Positions 35,790 to 44,663 of a stretch of DNA of 64,000 nucleotides are shown piece by piece (position 1 is the first letter of the stretch; every line of letters starts with the position of its first letter). The translations under genes were made by a program, and so were the position numbers. The stretch is from NCBI GenBank assembly GCA_947165255.1, contig CAMUZR010000003.1, positions 62,001 through 126,000 of the forward strand, read 5' to 3'. This DNA comes from an uncultured Bacteroidales bacterium (GTDB taxonomy: Bacteria; Bacteroidota; Bacteroidia; Bacteroidales; P3). The notes under the pieces were generated by a model. It saw only the letters and a list, made by a program, of their open reading frames with translations. It searched no databases and was not told the origin of the DNA.

Positions 35790-37073
35790 ATGGAAAAAAT
35801 CGTACAGCAGTTTCGCGACATACAGCCTACCATGCGGAAAAACGAGGTATGGCGCCATGTAGACTTTTCCGCCCTCCTCACCGACGAACTCTCCCTACCA
35901 CAGGGTGAACGCCAAACTGCCGAATATCACTGCAACATACCTGACCTCGAAGCCATCCGCTTCGTCACCGAAAACGGCCTGTGCCATCAGCCCACTCTCC
36001 AAACCGAAGACGGCACCATCATTTCCGGATTCCGCAACTTTAGCAGCCAGCGGCCCGACCTCGTGCGCCAATACTTCGGCAAATGCACCCCAAAAGAAAA
36101 TCCCTATCTCAAAATCAATAGCGACAACTACACAGACGGACTCTTCGCCTTCATCCCCGACGGCGTCCACCAGCAGAAACCCATCCAACTCCAGTCTGTC
36201 ATCAACGCTGGCCACGGTCTCTTCCTGCAAGTACGCAACCTCGTGGTGGTGGGGCGAAACAGCCACGTTGTCATCATCCACTGCGACGACTCCTACGACC
36301 ACTCCCCCGCCTTTGCCAACAATGTTACCGAGGTATACATCATGGAAGGTGCCCAAGTGGAATACTACAAGATGCAGAACCTCAACAACCAGACAGGCCT
36401 TCTCAACCACACCTACGTTGCCATGCAGCAAGGAGCCTCGTTCCGCTCCGTAGCCCTCACCCTTAACGGAGGACACATACGCAACCACAGCGAGATACGC
36501 ATGCTAGGAGAGCACTGCAATGTCGAAGCCCACGGTCTCTATCTCAACGACCAAGAGCAACAAGTGGACAACTATATATTTGTAGACCACGCTTCCCCCA
36601 ACTGCCACAGTCGCGAACTCTTCAAGGGAATCCTCGACGACAACGCCCGTGGCACTTTCAACGGCCATGTGCTTGTGGAGGACGGGGCAGTCAAAACCGA
36701 GGCCTATCAGTCCAACAAGAATATACTCCTCACCGACAAGGCCCACATCACCACTCAACCTTTCCTTGAAATATACAACGACGACGTAAAATGCTCCCAC
36801 GGAAGCACCGTAGGCCAACTGGACGAACAAGCACTCTTCTACATCCGTTCCCGCGGCATCAGCGAGCGCACTGCCGTCACCATGCTCTCCTATGCCTTCT
36901 GCGACGAAGTGCTGCAGCAAATTCTTTTGGAACCCCTCCGCAACAACCTCATCGACCTAGTCAAAAAACGCCTCCACGGCGAGCTGACCCCCTGCTCCGA
37001 GTGTTCGCTCCACTGCAGTTCACCCTGCAATGGTCCTGAAGCCAACTTCCACATCGATCCTTCCAAACTATAG
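35790..37073 (+). CDS. sufD: Fe-S cluster assembly scaffold protein SufD
   Basis: 427 residues with the SufB/SufD beta-helix core (about 150-370: LQVRNLVVVGRNSHVVIIHCDD...VTEVYIMEGAQVEYYKMQN...RGTFNGHVLVEDGAVKTEAYQSNKN) and the C-terminal helical FCDEVLQQILLEPLRNNLIDLVKKRLHGEL. The last 30 residues carry a cysteine cluster CSECSLHCSSPC (C-x2-C-x3-C-x3-C), which I do not know as a general SufD feature. It is cotranscribed with sufC. Confidence 0.94.
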   Translation: MEKIVQQFRDIQPTMRKNEVWRHVDFSALLTDELSLPQGERQTAEYHCNIPDLEAIRFVTENGLCHQPTLQTEDGTIISGFRNFSSQRPDLVRQYFGKCTPKENPYLKINSDNYTDGLFAFIPDGVHQQKPIQLQSVINAGHGLFLQVRNLVVVGRNSHVVIIHCDDSYDHSPAFANNVTEVYIMEGAQVEYYKMQNLNNQTGLLNHTYVAMQQGASFRSVALTLNGGHIRNHSEIRMLGEHCNVEAHGLYLNDQEQQVDNYIFVDHASPNCHSRELFKGILDDNARGTFNGHVLVEDGAVKTEAYQSNKNILLTDKAHITTQPFLEIYNDDVKCSHGSTVGQLDEQALFYIRSRGISERTAVTMLSYAFCDEVLQQILLEPLRNNLIDLVKKRLHGELTPCSECSLHCSSPCNGPEANFHIDPSKL

Positions 37074-37103
37074 TCGGCTCCACACATCATACTATCCACT
37101 GCC

Positions 37104-38942
37104 ATGAAGGACATCTGGAGAGTCTTCCGCTACCTCAGGTACTACCCCGGCCACATTGGTTTGAACCTTCTCTTCAACACCTTGGCCGTACTCTTCAACA
37201 TGTTCACCTTCATCATGATAGTACCATTTATCGAACTTCTCTTCGGCACTTCCCAGCCGGTGCCAACAATGCCTCCATTCAGCCTCAGCCAAGACTATCT
37301 TTCGCTGTGGCTCACCTATACTTTATCTCGCTACAAAGCACTTTACGGCCTTTGGCCCTGCCTCTTGTCCATCTCTGGAGGCTATCTTGCCTTCTCTTTC
37401 CTGTCCAACCTCTGCCGCTATCTAGCCCAGTTTTTCATCAGCCCCATGCGCAACGACATCACCATGCGGCTTCGCAACGACATCTACCAACACATCACCA
37501 TCCTTCCTGTATCCTACTTCACCTCGCAGCGCAAAGGCGACATCATCAGCCGCATGTCCAACGACATAGCCGATATCGAGTGGGGGGTGCTCACCTCCGT
37601 CATCTCCCTTGGCAAAGACCCAATCAACATCATCCTCTTCTCCGCCGCACTCATCTTCATCAGTCCCCGGCTCTTCCTTTACTTCCTAGTCATCATGCCC
37701 GCCGCCGTGTGGCTCATAAGCCTCATTGGCAAGAGTCTGCGCCGTAATTCAGCCAAAGGCCAAAACAAACTGGGACATCTTTTTGCCCTTCTGGAAGAAT
37801 CCCTTGCCGGCATCCGTACTATCAAATCATTCGGACAGGAGCAACGCCGTTCAGACCGTTTTTCTGAAGCCAACAACGATTATGCCCGCCTGATGATTCG
37901 TGTGGCCAAGCGTCGTGAATTGAGCAGCCCACTGTCCGAAATCTTTCTCACCCTGGGGCTGGTATTCATCCTCATTCTAGGCGGCATGGCAGTGCTCAAC
38001 GGTGAAATATTATCCTCCGTCTTCATCCTCTTCGTCATCCTTTTTGCCAGACTCATTCCTCCAGTGCAGTCAATGGTACGGGTCTACAACAACCTACAGA
38101 AAGCCAATGCTGCCGCCCAACGTGTATTTGAGGTGATGGATGCCGACGAAACCATATACGAGAAAGAGAATGCTGTTGAAATCAAAGACTTCCAAAAAGA
38201 AATCACATACAGCCACGTATCCTTCTCCTATCAGCACAGAGGCCAAGCCGAGCCCACATACGTGCTGCACGACATCAACCTCACCATTCCCAAAGGCAAA
38301 ACCATTGCCATCGTAGGCCCATCTGGCGCAGGTAAGACCACACTGGTAGACCTACTGCCCCGCTTCTACGACTGCACAGAAGGGCAAATACTCATCGACG
38401 GCCACCCACTCCCAGACCTCAACATCAACAGCCTTAGAGCCCAGATAGGACTAGTGTCTCAAAACTGCATCCTTTTTAACGACACCGTAGCCAACAATAT
38501 AGCTTTCGGCCGAACCGATTTCTCCAAGCAACAAGTGCGCGAAGCGGCTCACATAGCTCACGCCGACGAATTCATCAACCAAATGGAGCAAGGCTACGAA
38601 ACCAACATCGGCGATCGGGGGCTCAACCTCAGCGGTGGGCAACGCCAACGCATCAGCATTGCACGTGCCGTACTGAAAAACCCACCTATCCTTATCCTCG
38701 ACGAAGCCACCAGCGCCCTTGACACCGAGAGCGAATTGGCCGTCCAGCAAGCATTGGAACAACTCATGTGCGGCCGCACCAGCATTGTTATCGCCCATAG
38801 GCTCTCAACCATTTGCCATGCCGACGAAATCATCGTCATGGACAAAGGTCACATTGTCGAGCGCGGCACCCACTCCGAACTCCTCTCCCACCCCAACGGC
38901 CTCTACAAAAAACTCATCGACATGCAATCCTTTGCCAGCTGA
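37104..38942 (+). CDS. ABC exporter, fused permease-ATPase (MsbA-like)
   Basis: 612 residues. A six-helix type 1 exporter membrane domain (about 15-330) with the coupling region SYFTSQRKGDIISRMSNDIADIEWG, then an ATPase domain: Walker A GPSGAGKTTLVDLLPRFYDC, Q-loop IGLVSQNCILFND, signature LSGGQRQRISIARAVLKNPP and Walker B LILDEATSALD, H-loop IAHRLST. It acts as a homodimer; the MsbA-type substrate would be lipid A-core or another lipid. It follows sufD by 30 nt and ends before a bidirectional terminator. Confidence 0.92.
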   Translation: MKDIWRVFRYLRYYPGHIGLNLLFNTLAVLFNMFTFIMIVPFIELLFGTSQPVPTMPPFSLSQDYLSLWLTYTLSRYKALYGLWPCLLSISGGYLAFSFLSNLCRYLAQFFISPMRNDITMRLRNDIYQHITILPVSYFTSQRKGDIISRMSNDIADIEWGVLTSVISLGKDPINIILFSAALIFISPRLFLYFLVIMPAAVWLISLIGKSLRRNSAKGQNKLGHLFALLEESLAGIRTIKSFGQEQRRSDRFSEANNDYARLMIRVAKRRELSSPLSEIFLTLGLVFILILGGMAVLNGEILSSVFILFVILFARLIPPVQSMVRVYNNLQKANAAAQRVFEVMDADETIYEKENAVEIKDFQKEITYSHVSFSYQHRGQAEPTYVLHDINLTIPKGKTIAIVGPSGAGKTTLVDLLPRFYDCTEGQILIDGHPLPDLNINSLRAQIGLVSQNCILFNDTVANNIAFGRTDFSKQQVREAAHIAHADEFINQMEQGYETNIGDRGLNLSGGQRQRISIARAVLKNPPILILDEATSALDTESELAVQQALEQLMCGRTSIVIAHRLSTICHADEIIVMDKGHIVERGTHSELLSHPNGLYKKLIDMQSFAS

Positions 38943-38975
38943 CCCACATAGCCTCTCTCATCTCAATAACCATAA

Positions 38976-39008
38976 AAAAAGAGCGTCCCAAAATGAGACG
39001 CTCTTTTT
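38976..39008. terminator. Bidirectional intrinsic terminator between the ABC exporter and rpsA
   Basis: AAAAAGAGCGTC (38976-38987) pairs with GACGCTCTTTTT (38997-39008) over 12 bp; A and T tracts on both sides let it end both convergent transcripts. Confidence 0.92.
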
Positions 39009-39029
39009 CAATACCGAGTTTCAGGCTGA

Positions 39030-40826
39030 TTATTCGCCTTTCTGCTCTTTTTCAATCTCTTCTTTCAGGTTAGCCAGAACACTGAGGTCGCCGAGAGTGG
39101 TCTTTTCAAGAGTCTCGTTGATTTTCTTAACGGTCTTCTTGGTAGCGCGCTCCTTCTTGGCCTCGTCGTTTTCGACCTTGGCGCCGCCTTCAGCTGCATC
39201 CTGGAAAGTACGGGTGTGGGAGAGGATGATTTTCTTATTCTCCTTGGAGAATTCAATCACTTTAAAGTCAAGAGTTTCGCCTTGACGGGCTTTCTTCTTG
39301 TCTTCCTTCTCGAGGTGACGCATAGGAGCGAACCCTTCAACGCCATAAGGCAAAGTCACCGTTGCGCCCTTGTCGTTGATACTGCTGATGGTGCCTTCGT
39401 GGACACTACCAACGGTGAACAGCGATTCGTACACATCCCAAGGATTCTCCTCAAGCTGTTTATGTCCGAGGCTGAGACGACGGTTTTCGGCATCGACTTC
39501 CAAAACAACGACATCAATCTTGTCGCCAATCTTGGTGAACTCGGCAGGATGCTTGATTTTCTTGCTCCAGCTCAGGTCGCTGATGTGGATCAGACCGTCG
39601 ACACCTTCTTCAAGTTCCACAAAGATACCGAAGTTGGTGAAGTTGCGCACGCTGGCGGTGTGCTTGCTGCCAACAGGATACTTCTCAGTAATAGTCAGCC
39701 AGGGATCGGGCATCAGTTGCTTCAGACCCAGACTCATCTTACGCTGCTCGCGGTCGAGTGTGAGAATGACAGCTTCCACCTCCTGACCAACTTTCAGGAA
39801 ATCCTGAGCGCTGCGCAGGTGCTGGCTCCAGCTCATCTCGCTGACGTGGATGAGACCTTCAACACCGGGAACCACCTCGACAAATGCACCGTAGTCGGCA
39901 ATGACAACCACTTTACCCTTCACATGGTCGCCCTCTTTGAGGTTGGGATCGAGAGCATCCCAGGGGTGAGGAGTGAGCTGCTTCAGACCCAGAGCAATGC
40001 GGTGCTTGGCCTCATCAAAGTCGAGGATAACGACATTGATTTTCTGGTCGAGCTCAACAATGTCCTTAGGATCGGAAACGCGACCCCAGCTGAGGTCGGT
40101 AATATGAACGAGACCGTCAACACCACCCAGGTCGACAAACACGCCGTAAGGAGTGATGTTCTTAACGGTTCCCTCAAGCACCTGACCCTTCTCGAGATGG
40201 CTGATAATCTCGGCCTTCTGGGCTTCGATTTCGTCCTCGATAAGAGCCTTGTGAGAGACAACGACATTCTTGTATTCGTGGTTGATTTTCACCACCTTGA
40301 ACTCCATGTTCTTACCAACGAAAACGTCATAGTCGCGGATGGGCTTGACATCGATCTGAGAACCGGGAAGGAATGCCTCGATATTATCGAAAACAGTAAC
40401 GATAAGACCGCCTTTGGTGCGGCTCTTGACGAAACCGGTAATAATTTCCTGATTCTCGAAGGCCTCATTGACGCGATCCCAAGACTTGAGGATGCGGGCC
40501 TTTTTGTGTGAAAGAAGCAGCTGGCCATTGGAGTCCTCCTGGCTTTCAACGAAGACCTCGATCTTGTCGCCGGCCTTCAAATCGGGGTTGTAACGCAACT
40601 CGGAAGCGGGAATAACACCGTCGCTCTTGTACCCGATGTTGACCACAGCCTCGCGGTCGGTAATGCTGACGATGGTACCCTCAATCACCTCCTGCTCGGT
40701 GAAAGCATTAAAGGTCTGCTCGTACTGCTCAGTCATTTTCTGAGCCTGTTCGCTGTTGACTTCTTCTTTTTTGTCGATAGCACTCCAGTCAAAATCTGCT
40801 AACGGCTGCACATTTTTATAATCCAT
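39030..40826 (-). CDS. rpsA: 30S ribosomal protein S1
   Basis: 598 residues with six S1 RNA-binding repeats (about 48-115, 133-200, 218-286, 303-373, 390-460, 478-548), each with the G-x-V-x(6)-G-x-FV/I strand pattern (for example GVFVDLGGVDGLVHITDLSW). An acidic N-terminus binds the 30S subunit and a Lys/Glu-rich tail follows repeat six. It brings mRNA to the ribosome; in Bacteroidota it matters especially because Shine-Dalgarno pairing is weak. A leader of about 100 nt separates it from its promoter. Confidence 0.96.
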   Translation of the reverse strand: MDYKNVQPLADFDWSAIDKKEEVNSEQAQKMTEQYEQTFNAFTEQEVIEGTIVSITDREAVVNIGYKSDGVIPASELRYNPDLKAGDKIEVFVESQEDSNGQLLLSHKKARILKSWDRVNEAFENQEIITGFVKSRTKGGLIVTVFDNIEAFLPGSQIDVKPIRDYDVFVGKNMEFKVVKINHEYKNVVVSHKALIEDEIEAQKAEIISHLEKGQVLEGTVKNITPYGVFVDLGGVDGLVHITDLSWGRVSDPKDIVELDQKINVVILDFDEAKHRIALGLKQLTPHPWDALDPNLKEGDHVKGKVVVIADYGAFVEVVPGVEGLIHVSEMSWSQHLRSAQDFLKVGQEVEAVILTLDREQRKMSLGLKQLMPDPWLTITEKYPVGSKHTASVRNFTNFGIFVELEEGVDGLIHISDLSWSKKIKHPAEFTKIGDKIDVVVLEVDAENRRLSLGHKQLEENPWDVYESLFTVGSVHEGTISSINDKGATVTLPYGVEGFAPMRHLEKEDKKKARQGETLDFKVIEFSKENKKIILSHTRTFQDAAEGGAKVENDEAKKERATKKTVKKINETLEKTTLGDLSVLANLKEEIEKEQKGE

Positions 40827-40926
40827 GTGTGAGATTTATGTATTTGCGGACGCCTGACCGTCCAGGTTAAACATACATAACACGCTGTGCACTATCGAGT
40901 TGTCAGGCACTCGACTACACCCACGT
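40827..40926 (-). promoter_or_regulatory. Structured 5' leader of rpsA
   Basis: About 100 nt between the -7 element and the ATG. On the minus strand it can form GGACG-(6 nt)-CGTCC close to the start and a second helix GTCGAGT with ACTCGAT further up. A control element for S1 synthesis is plausible but not shown. Confidence 0.35.
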
Positions 40927-40932
40927 GAATTG

Positions 40933-40940
40933 CAAAGATA
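40933..40940 (-). promoter_or_regulatory. -7 promoter element of rpsA
   Basis: TATCTTTG on the minus strand, a perfect TAnnTTTG match. Confidence 0.65.
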
Positions 40941-40990
40941 CAACTTTTTTCCAACATAAATAGTTTTCTTTCAGAAAAAAGCAATCTGTA

Positions 40991-41092
40991 CATTGCTGCC
41001 CGGCGGATTGAAAATCCTTATACTCAATGGGCCTGGATTGCAAATCCAGACCAACGGCACTACATGGAACATCCGCCAGATAGGGATCCGTC
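40991..41092. repeat. Dispersed hairpin repeat R1
   Basis: The 50-bp core (41003-41052) contains hairpin GGATT-gaa-AATCC and the inverted repeat GGCCTGGATT-gca-AATCCAGACC, which has one mismatch against the other copies. Only one tail unit ACATCCGCC... follows. It lies about 50 bp upstream of the rpsA promoter. The other copies are at 53447, 54890 and 56230, all in the same orientation. Confidence 0.85.
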
Positions 41093-41562
41093 TCAACGAA
41101 CATTCGCTGCGACAGCCCTCGCTTTTTTTGCCATAGACTCTCCTTCCATGAAAAACGACTCTTTGTCTACGACAAAGATCTGCCCAAATAGTACAGGGTC
41201 ACCCAAAGGATTAATGTTGTCAAAAGATTCAGTATGGCATCGTATAATTTGACAATCTAATCAGTTTAACCAGCAAAAATCTGTCAAGCGATTTCAGGAA
41301 AACACACAAATGGTCTGTTTCTCCACTCTTTCTCCAGTATTTTATTTGCATTTAGTTTGCATTTATTTTAGCTATTATTTAGCTTAGCTAAAAGAAATGT
41401 AAAGAAAGAATAACATAAATGAAACAGAAATATTGTAAAAAGGACTTCGCTACCATCACTGTCAATAAGAAGAATGCTGTCGAATATTGGAGTTTACTTG
41501 CAATTTATTCGGGTTGATGTGGCGGAAGAAACGTTTTTATCCATTTTGTTGGAAAAAAAGTG

Positions 41563-41570
41563 TATATTTG
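41563..41570 (+). promoter_or_regulatory. -7 promoter element of the barrel gene at 41673
   Basis: TATATTTG (TAnnTTTG), followed by a leader of about 100 nt. Confidence 0.6.
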
Positions 41571-41672
41571 CAAAGTGAGATGAATAATATTGCGGTAGTT
41601 TAATAGATAGCTAGATGGATAGATAGGCGTTTTTTTTGATACTTCAATTAACAATAAATACTAATTTTACCT

Positions 41673-42500
41673 ATGAAAAAAATCATTCTTATTCTTACGA
41701 TGGTTGCTGCAGGCTGGAGCGCAGCGGCACAGTTTAGGGAAGTTCCGCTCCTTCGCGAAGGCGAGCGGCAGATTGGGTTTAACGTTGGTACCTCATACGG
41801 CTACCACCAATGGCTTGCATTTAGACCACAGGCACCGCAAGGCAGCGCAGCCACTATCAGCTGTTCGGCGGACAGTATGGTACGGAACAATTTGGGTTAT
41901 CAGGTGGGATTTTTTTGGGGGCATGAGACTCAGCACGACAGGTTTTTGGAAACGGGCGTCTATTTCGAGGCATATTACAGTGTCAACCCCTTCCATAGCA
42001 AAGTGGCTTTCACCCTTAATGGGCAGGAACAGAATGTCGACGTTAGTTACCTTTTGCAACGGGTGATGGTACATGGTATGGGTTTCCTTTCACACCGTAT
42101 CAATGACGAGTTTTCGGTAAGTGTCGGTATGGGTCTATACGTCGCCCCATCTTTCAATTCCAAACTGAAGCTGAACGGGGTGGAACAGACCATAGCTGAC
42201 CGCGACAAAGGTGAGGCTTTGCTTGGGAACATCCTGTCTTCCTTCGGTGTCGATTTAAACGCGGGGATGAAGTATTGGTTCTCTGACACGTGGTTTGCAG
42301 GTGCTAGGTTGCAATATAATATCACTTCACTCGGTTTGTTAAAGTTGTTCGGCAAGCTAGAACTTGAGGAGGGTGAGGACTATCATACTCTTCCCATCGG
42401 CTCAGTGCTGTATGATGTAGATTCAGGCACGGCCCAACCCTCTGCCCTCGTCCCAAGAAACAACATGCAACTCGTTTTGTCCATCGGGCATACTTGGTAA
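41673..42500 (+). CDS. Small outer-membrane beta-barrel-like protein
   Basis: 275 residues; signal peptide MKKIILILTMVAAGWSAAAQ. The mature part alternates Gly/aromatic strands (RQIGFNVGTSYGYHQWLAF, NNLGYQVGFFWGHETQ, FLETGVYFEAYYS, FSVSVGMGLYVAPSF, FAGARLQYNIT) and ends in the strand NMQLVLSIGHTW with a C-terminal aromatic residue, as in 8-10-strand porin-like proteins of Bacteroidota. No specific family. It has its own promoter. Confidence 0.75.
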   Translation: MKKIILILTMVAAGWSAAAQFREVPLLREGERQIGFNVGTSYGYHQWLAFRPQAPQGSAATISCSADSMVRNNLGYQVGFFWGHETQHDRFLETGVYFEAYYSVNPFHSKVAFTLNGQEQNVDVSYLLQRVMVHGMGFLSHRINDEFSVSVGMGLYVAPSFNSKLKLNGVEQTIADRDKGEALLGNILSSFGVDLNAGMKYWFSDTWFAGARLQYNITSLGLLKLFGKLELEEGEDYHTLPIGSVLYDVDSGTAQPSALVPRNNMQLVLSIGHTW

Positions 42501-42802
42501 CAGCCTGTTTTGGGCGTTGTATTGTTTGTTAGGTGTGTTTGCCATCAGGTAAATACGGACAGCCATTTGTTCACATGGTTAATGCAAATCCCCAAATTTA
42601 GTATGAATTTGGGGATTTCATTCTCCGTATTTATGGTGGGTTCTATAAATGACGTGTCGTTTGTTCGTTGCTCTCCGTTATCGAAGAGCCCATCTGTCGG
42701 GATGCAGATTTCTGATGTCTGAGTGTTACGGCACTACAAATGTACGGTGTTATTAATAGTCACACCTCTTCGAGGTGATTTATAGAAGTCACCTTTAATA
42801 TT
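42501..42802. other. Gene-free stretch between convergent genes
   Basis: Contains the stem-loop 42590-42614 and a small hairpin CACCTC-ttc-GAGGTG near 42764. Nothing else is seen. Confidence 0.6.
42590..42614 (+). terminator. Stem-loop after the barrel gene, possible terminator
   Basis: CCCCAAATT (42590-42598), a 7-nt loop, AATTTGGGG (42606-42614), then ATTTCATTCT. The T-tract is weak. Confidence 0.5.
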
Positions 42803-44392
42803 TTAATTGCCCTGATTGTTCGAAATATTCTGAACAAGGCGTACAGAGGCCCCGTATTGACGTGTATCAGACCCAAAATCCACGGCACGACAAGTGACTT
42901 TAAAGTTGTACGCCTCGTTGTTACTAACAGAGGTTGATGACCAATACATGCCGCGGGTGCCCAGATTGATTATAGTATAAAGATTTTGGCGTAAACCCGC
43001 TGCAGGCAAGAACACCGCACCTGCTGCCTCCATCTGCGCCCACTGTTCAACTGTGTAGCTGTTGAGTGTCCAGTCAGTACTCGTCGACGATACAAAACCA
43101 GAATTGAAATGACCACCTGAAGGCAGCGTCCATTCGTCAGGCAGGATAATCAATCCGCCCACACCGTTGATATTACCTGTGCCACGTTTGGAAGTAGCAC
43201 CGTCGCGGGAGTTTAGCAGGTAATACCATTCGCCATAGTTAAGAGTACGCCATGGGTTGGCTGGGTTGCCACCGTTGCTGATAGTGTTGGTACCCCAGTC
43301 AACGAAAGGGGTGTAGTCAATAGCATTTCCGCAATACGTGGGTCTGTTGCCCGTGCCCCAACCAAAGAGGTCCATCCATTCGGCGTAGCCCAGGGAATTT
43401 AAATATTGATTGTTACTACCCACATAGTCGTATTGGTGCTCGGCAAAACGCCAGTTATTGTCACTACCAACCTTGTACTGCAGGTTGCCCCGCGAGAAAT
43501 GAACCTGCAGCGTGCCACTTACGGAGAAGGCACCAGGTAGCACTCCTTCGCCCAAAGCCTGCCCTTCCAACTGACTCACCGTCAGGCTCACCGTTGCCAT
43601 TTTGTTGTGGCCTAGCGACACGCCAGGCTTCTCAAATGTGGCATATTGACCAGTGGTAGTGTGGAGCGTGATGGTCACATTATCAGGATCTTCTACTGTA
43701 CCAAACGCTGGTGCCACGATGTAATAGACGTAGGTGTCCCTATCCCCATTGCCTATGGTGGGTCTGTTAGTTGCTGGGAACACCAACGACACATCGTGGT
43801 TGGCCGTAGTCGCCATGTTTCCAATCTGGTCATTCGGACTTCCCGTCACGGTGGCACTGCACGCCCCGCTGAGGTAGGCGTTATCAGCCTCAACGGTAAT
43901 ACGTTCAAGGTCGAAGCTATTAGCCATGCTGTTGCTGATTACCACCTTGATGAGCGAGCAGAGGTTATAGAAGGTCAGCGACTCGGTTCTTGAGAAGGCC
44001 CCCATCGGCGCTTTCACTTTTTGGTCACCAAGGTTGTCCGCCTCGTACTGTTGTTCTTGAGGCAGGGTAACGGCTATGGTGCTGCTGCTGGTGATGTCCA
44101 CACCCCCCACCAGGTCGGCAGGATATATGGCGCGGTAGTTTCCGCTCTGTGTCACATCGGTTATCTGTGCTGACGAGCCGTCAGCACCACTGGTGGCGCA
44201 GGTTTGGTTGTTGACCCGTACCTGATCGTTGTTATGCCAGCAGGGGGTCAGGTTGTCGATATACACCTTGGCATCCCTACTGTTGACAATAGTGGCACCC
44301 AGAGTAACAGTGCGGTGTTCTTTTTTGCAGCCCGCCAGCAGCACTGTACCCGCAATCAGGCCAACTATCATTATTGTATTAATTCTCTTCAT
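42803..44392 (-). CDS. Fimbrillin-like / FISUMP-type surface lipoprotein
   Basis: 529 residues from MKRINTIMIVG; an in-frame Met four codons upstream (44404) is possible. Lipobox VLLAGCKKE. The N-terminal half (about 30-290) has the fimbrillin-like pattern of Mfa2/FimB-type and BACON-rich surface proteins (NDQVRVNN...YRAIYPADLV...LTFYNLCSLIKVVISN). The C-terminal half (about 300-529: FSVSGTLQVHFSRGNLQYK...WRTLNYGEWYYLLNSRDGA...AGAVFLPAAGLR...RGMYWSSTSVSNNEAYNFKV...SVRLVQ) is the Fibrobacter succinogenes-type paralogous domain common in Bacteroidales lipoproteins. Likely adhesin or pilus-related. Confidence 0.82.
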   Translation of the reverse strand: MKRINTIMIVGLIAGTVLLAGCKKEHRTVTLGATIVNSRDAKVYIDNLTPCWHNNDQVRVNNQTCATSGADGSSAQITDVTQSGNYRAIYPADLVGGVDITSSSTIAVTLPQEQQYEADNLGDQKVKAPMGAFSRTESLTFYNLCSLIKVVISNSMANSFDLERITVEADNAYLSGACSATVTGSPNDQIGNMATTANHDVSLVFPATNRPTIGNGDRDTYVYYIVAPAFGTVEDPDNVTITLHTTTGQYATFEKPGVSLGHNKMATVSLTVSQLEGQALGEGVLPGAFSVSGTLQVHFSRGNLQYKVGSDNNWRFAEHQYDYVGSNNQYLNSLGYAEWMDLFGWGTGNRPTYCGNAIDYTPFVDWGTNTISNGGNPANPWRTLNYGEWYYLLNSRDGATSKRGTGNINGVGGLIILPDEWTLPSGGHFNSGFVSSTSTDWTLNSYTVEQWAQMEAAGAVFLPAAGLRQNLYTIINLGTRGMYWSSTSVSNNEAYNFKVTCRAVDFGSDTRQYGASVRLVQNISNNQGN

Positions 44393-44441
44393 AATGTCAA
44401 TCAATTTTAATTTTTACTCTTTACCTTTTAGTTTAATCCGT

Positions 44442-44651
44442 TTACCATCTTTCCATTTCATACGACGTGGTGCTGTTACCATTGTTAGACCAATCGTCAC
44501 TCCCGTAAGAATTGGAATGGATTCCCGGCAGGTCATCATCTCCTGTCATTGGCACGTAATTGGTAGTGGACATGGTAAGTCCCATTTCTACCACGAAACT
44601 TACAGTTTTGATTACCGGAGGGCTGTAAACTACCTTGCGTTCTCGATTCAT
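44442..44651 (-). CDS. Small conserved-type 69-residue ORF upstream of the fimbrillin-like gene
   Basis: Starts MNRERKVVYSPPVIKTVSFVVEMG and continues with a Ser/Asn/Asp-rich tail (LPGIHSNSYGSDDWSNNGNST). No signal peptide or membrane helix. Short ORFs of this style (basic start, YxxPxI, hydrophobic strand, polar tail) sit before surface-protein genes in Bacteroidales (recalled pattern, not checked). It has the shared leader and promoter at 44757, and the lipoprotein gene follows after about 50 nt, so it is probably its first cistron. Confidence 0.55.
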   Translation of the reverse strand: MNRERKVVYSPPVIKTVSFVVEMGLTMSTTNYVPMTGDDDLPGIHSNSYGSDDWSNNGNSTTSYEMERW

Positions 44652-44663
44652 AAAAGTACTTTT

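Larger units (their letters stand above)
40941..41672. other. Gene-free stretch at the left edge of the island
   Basis: Together with the rpsA leader this is 845 bp without a supported gene. It contains repeat copy R1 (40991-41092) and, near the right end, the promoter of the barrel gene at 41673. The segment 41100-41540 is AT-rich with no ORF I can support. Confidence 0.6.

Noticed and set aside
39216..40511. 431-codon plus-strand ORF opposite rpsA
   Set aside because: Repeats mirror the S1 domains; no independent features.
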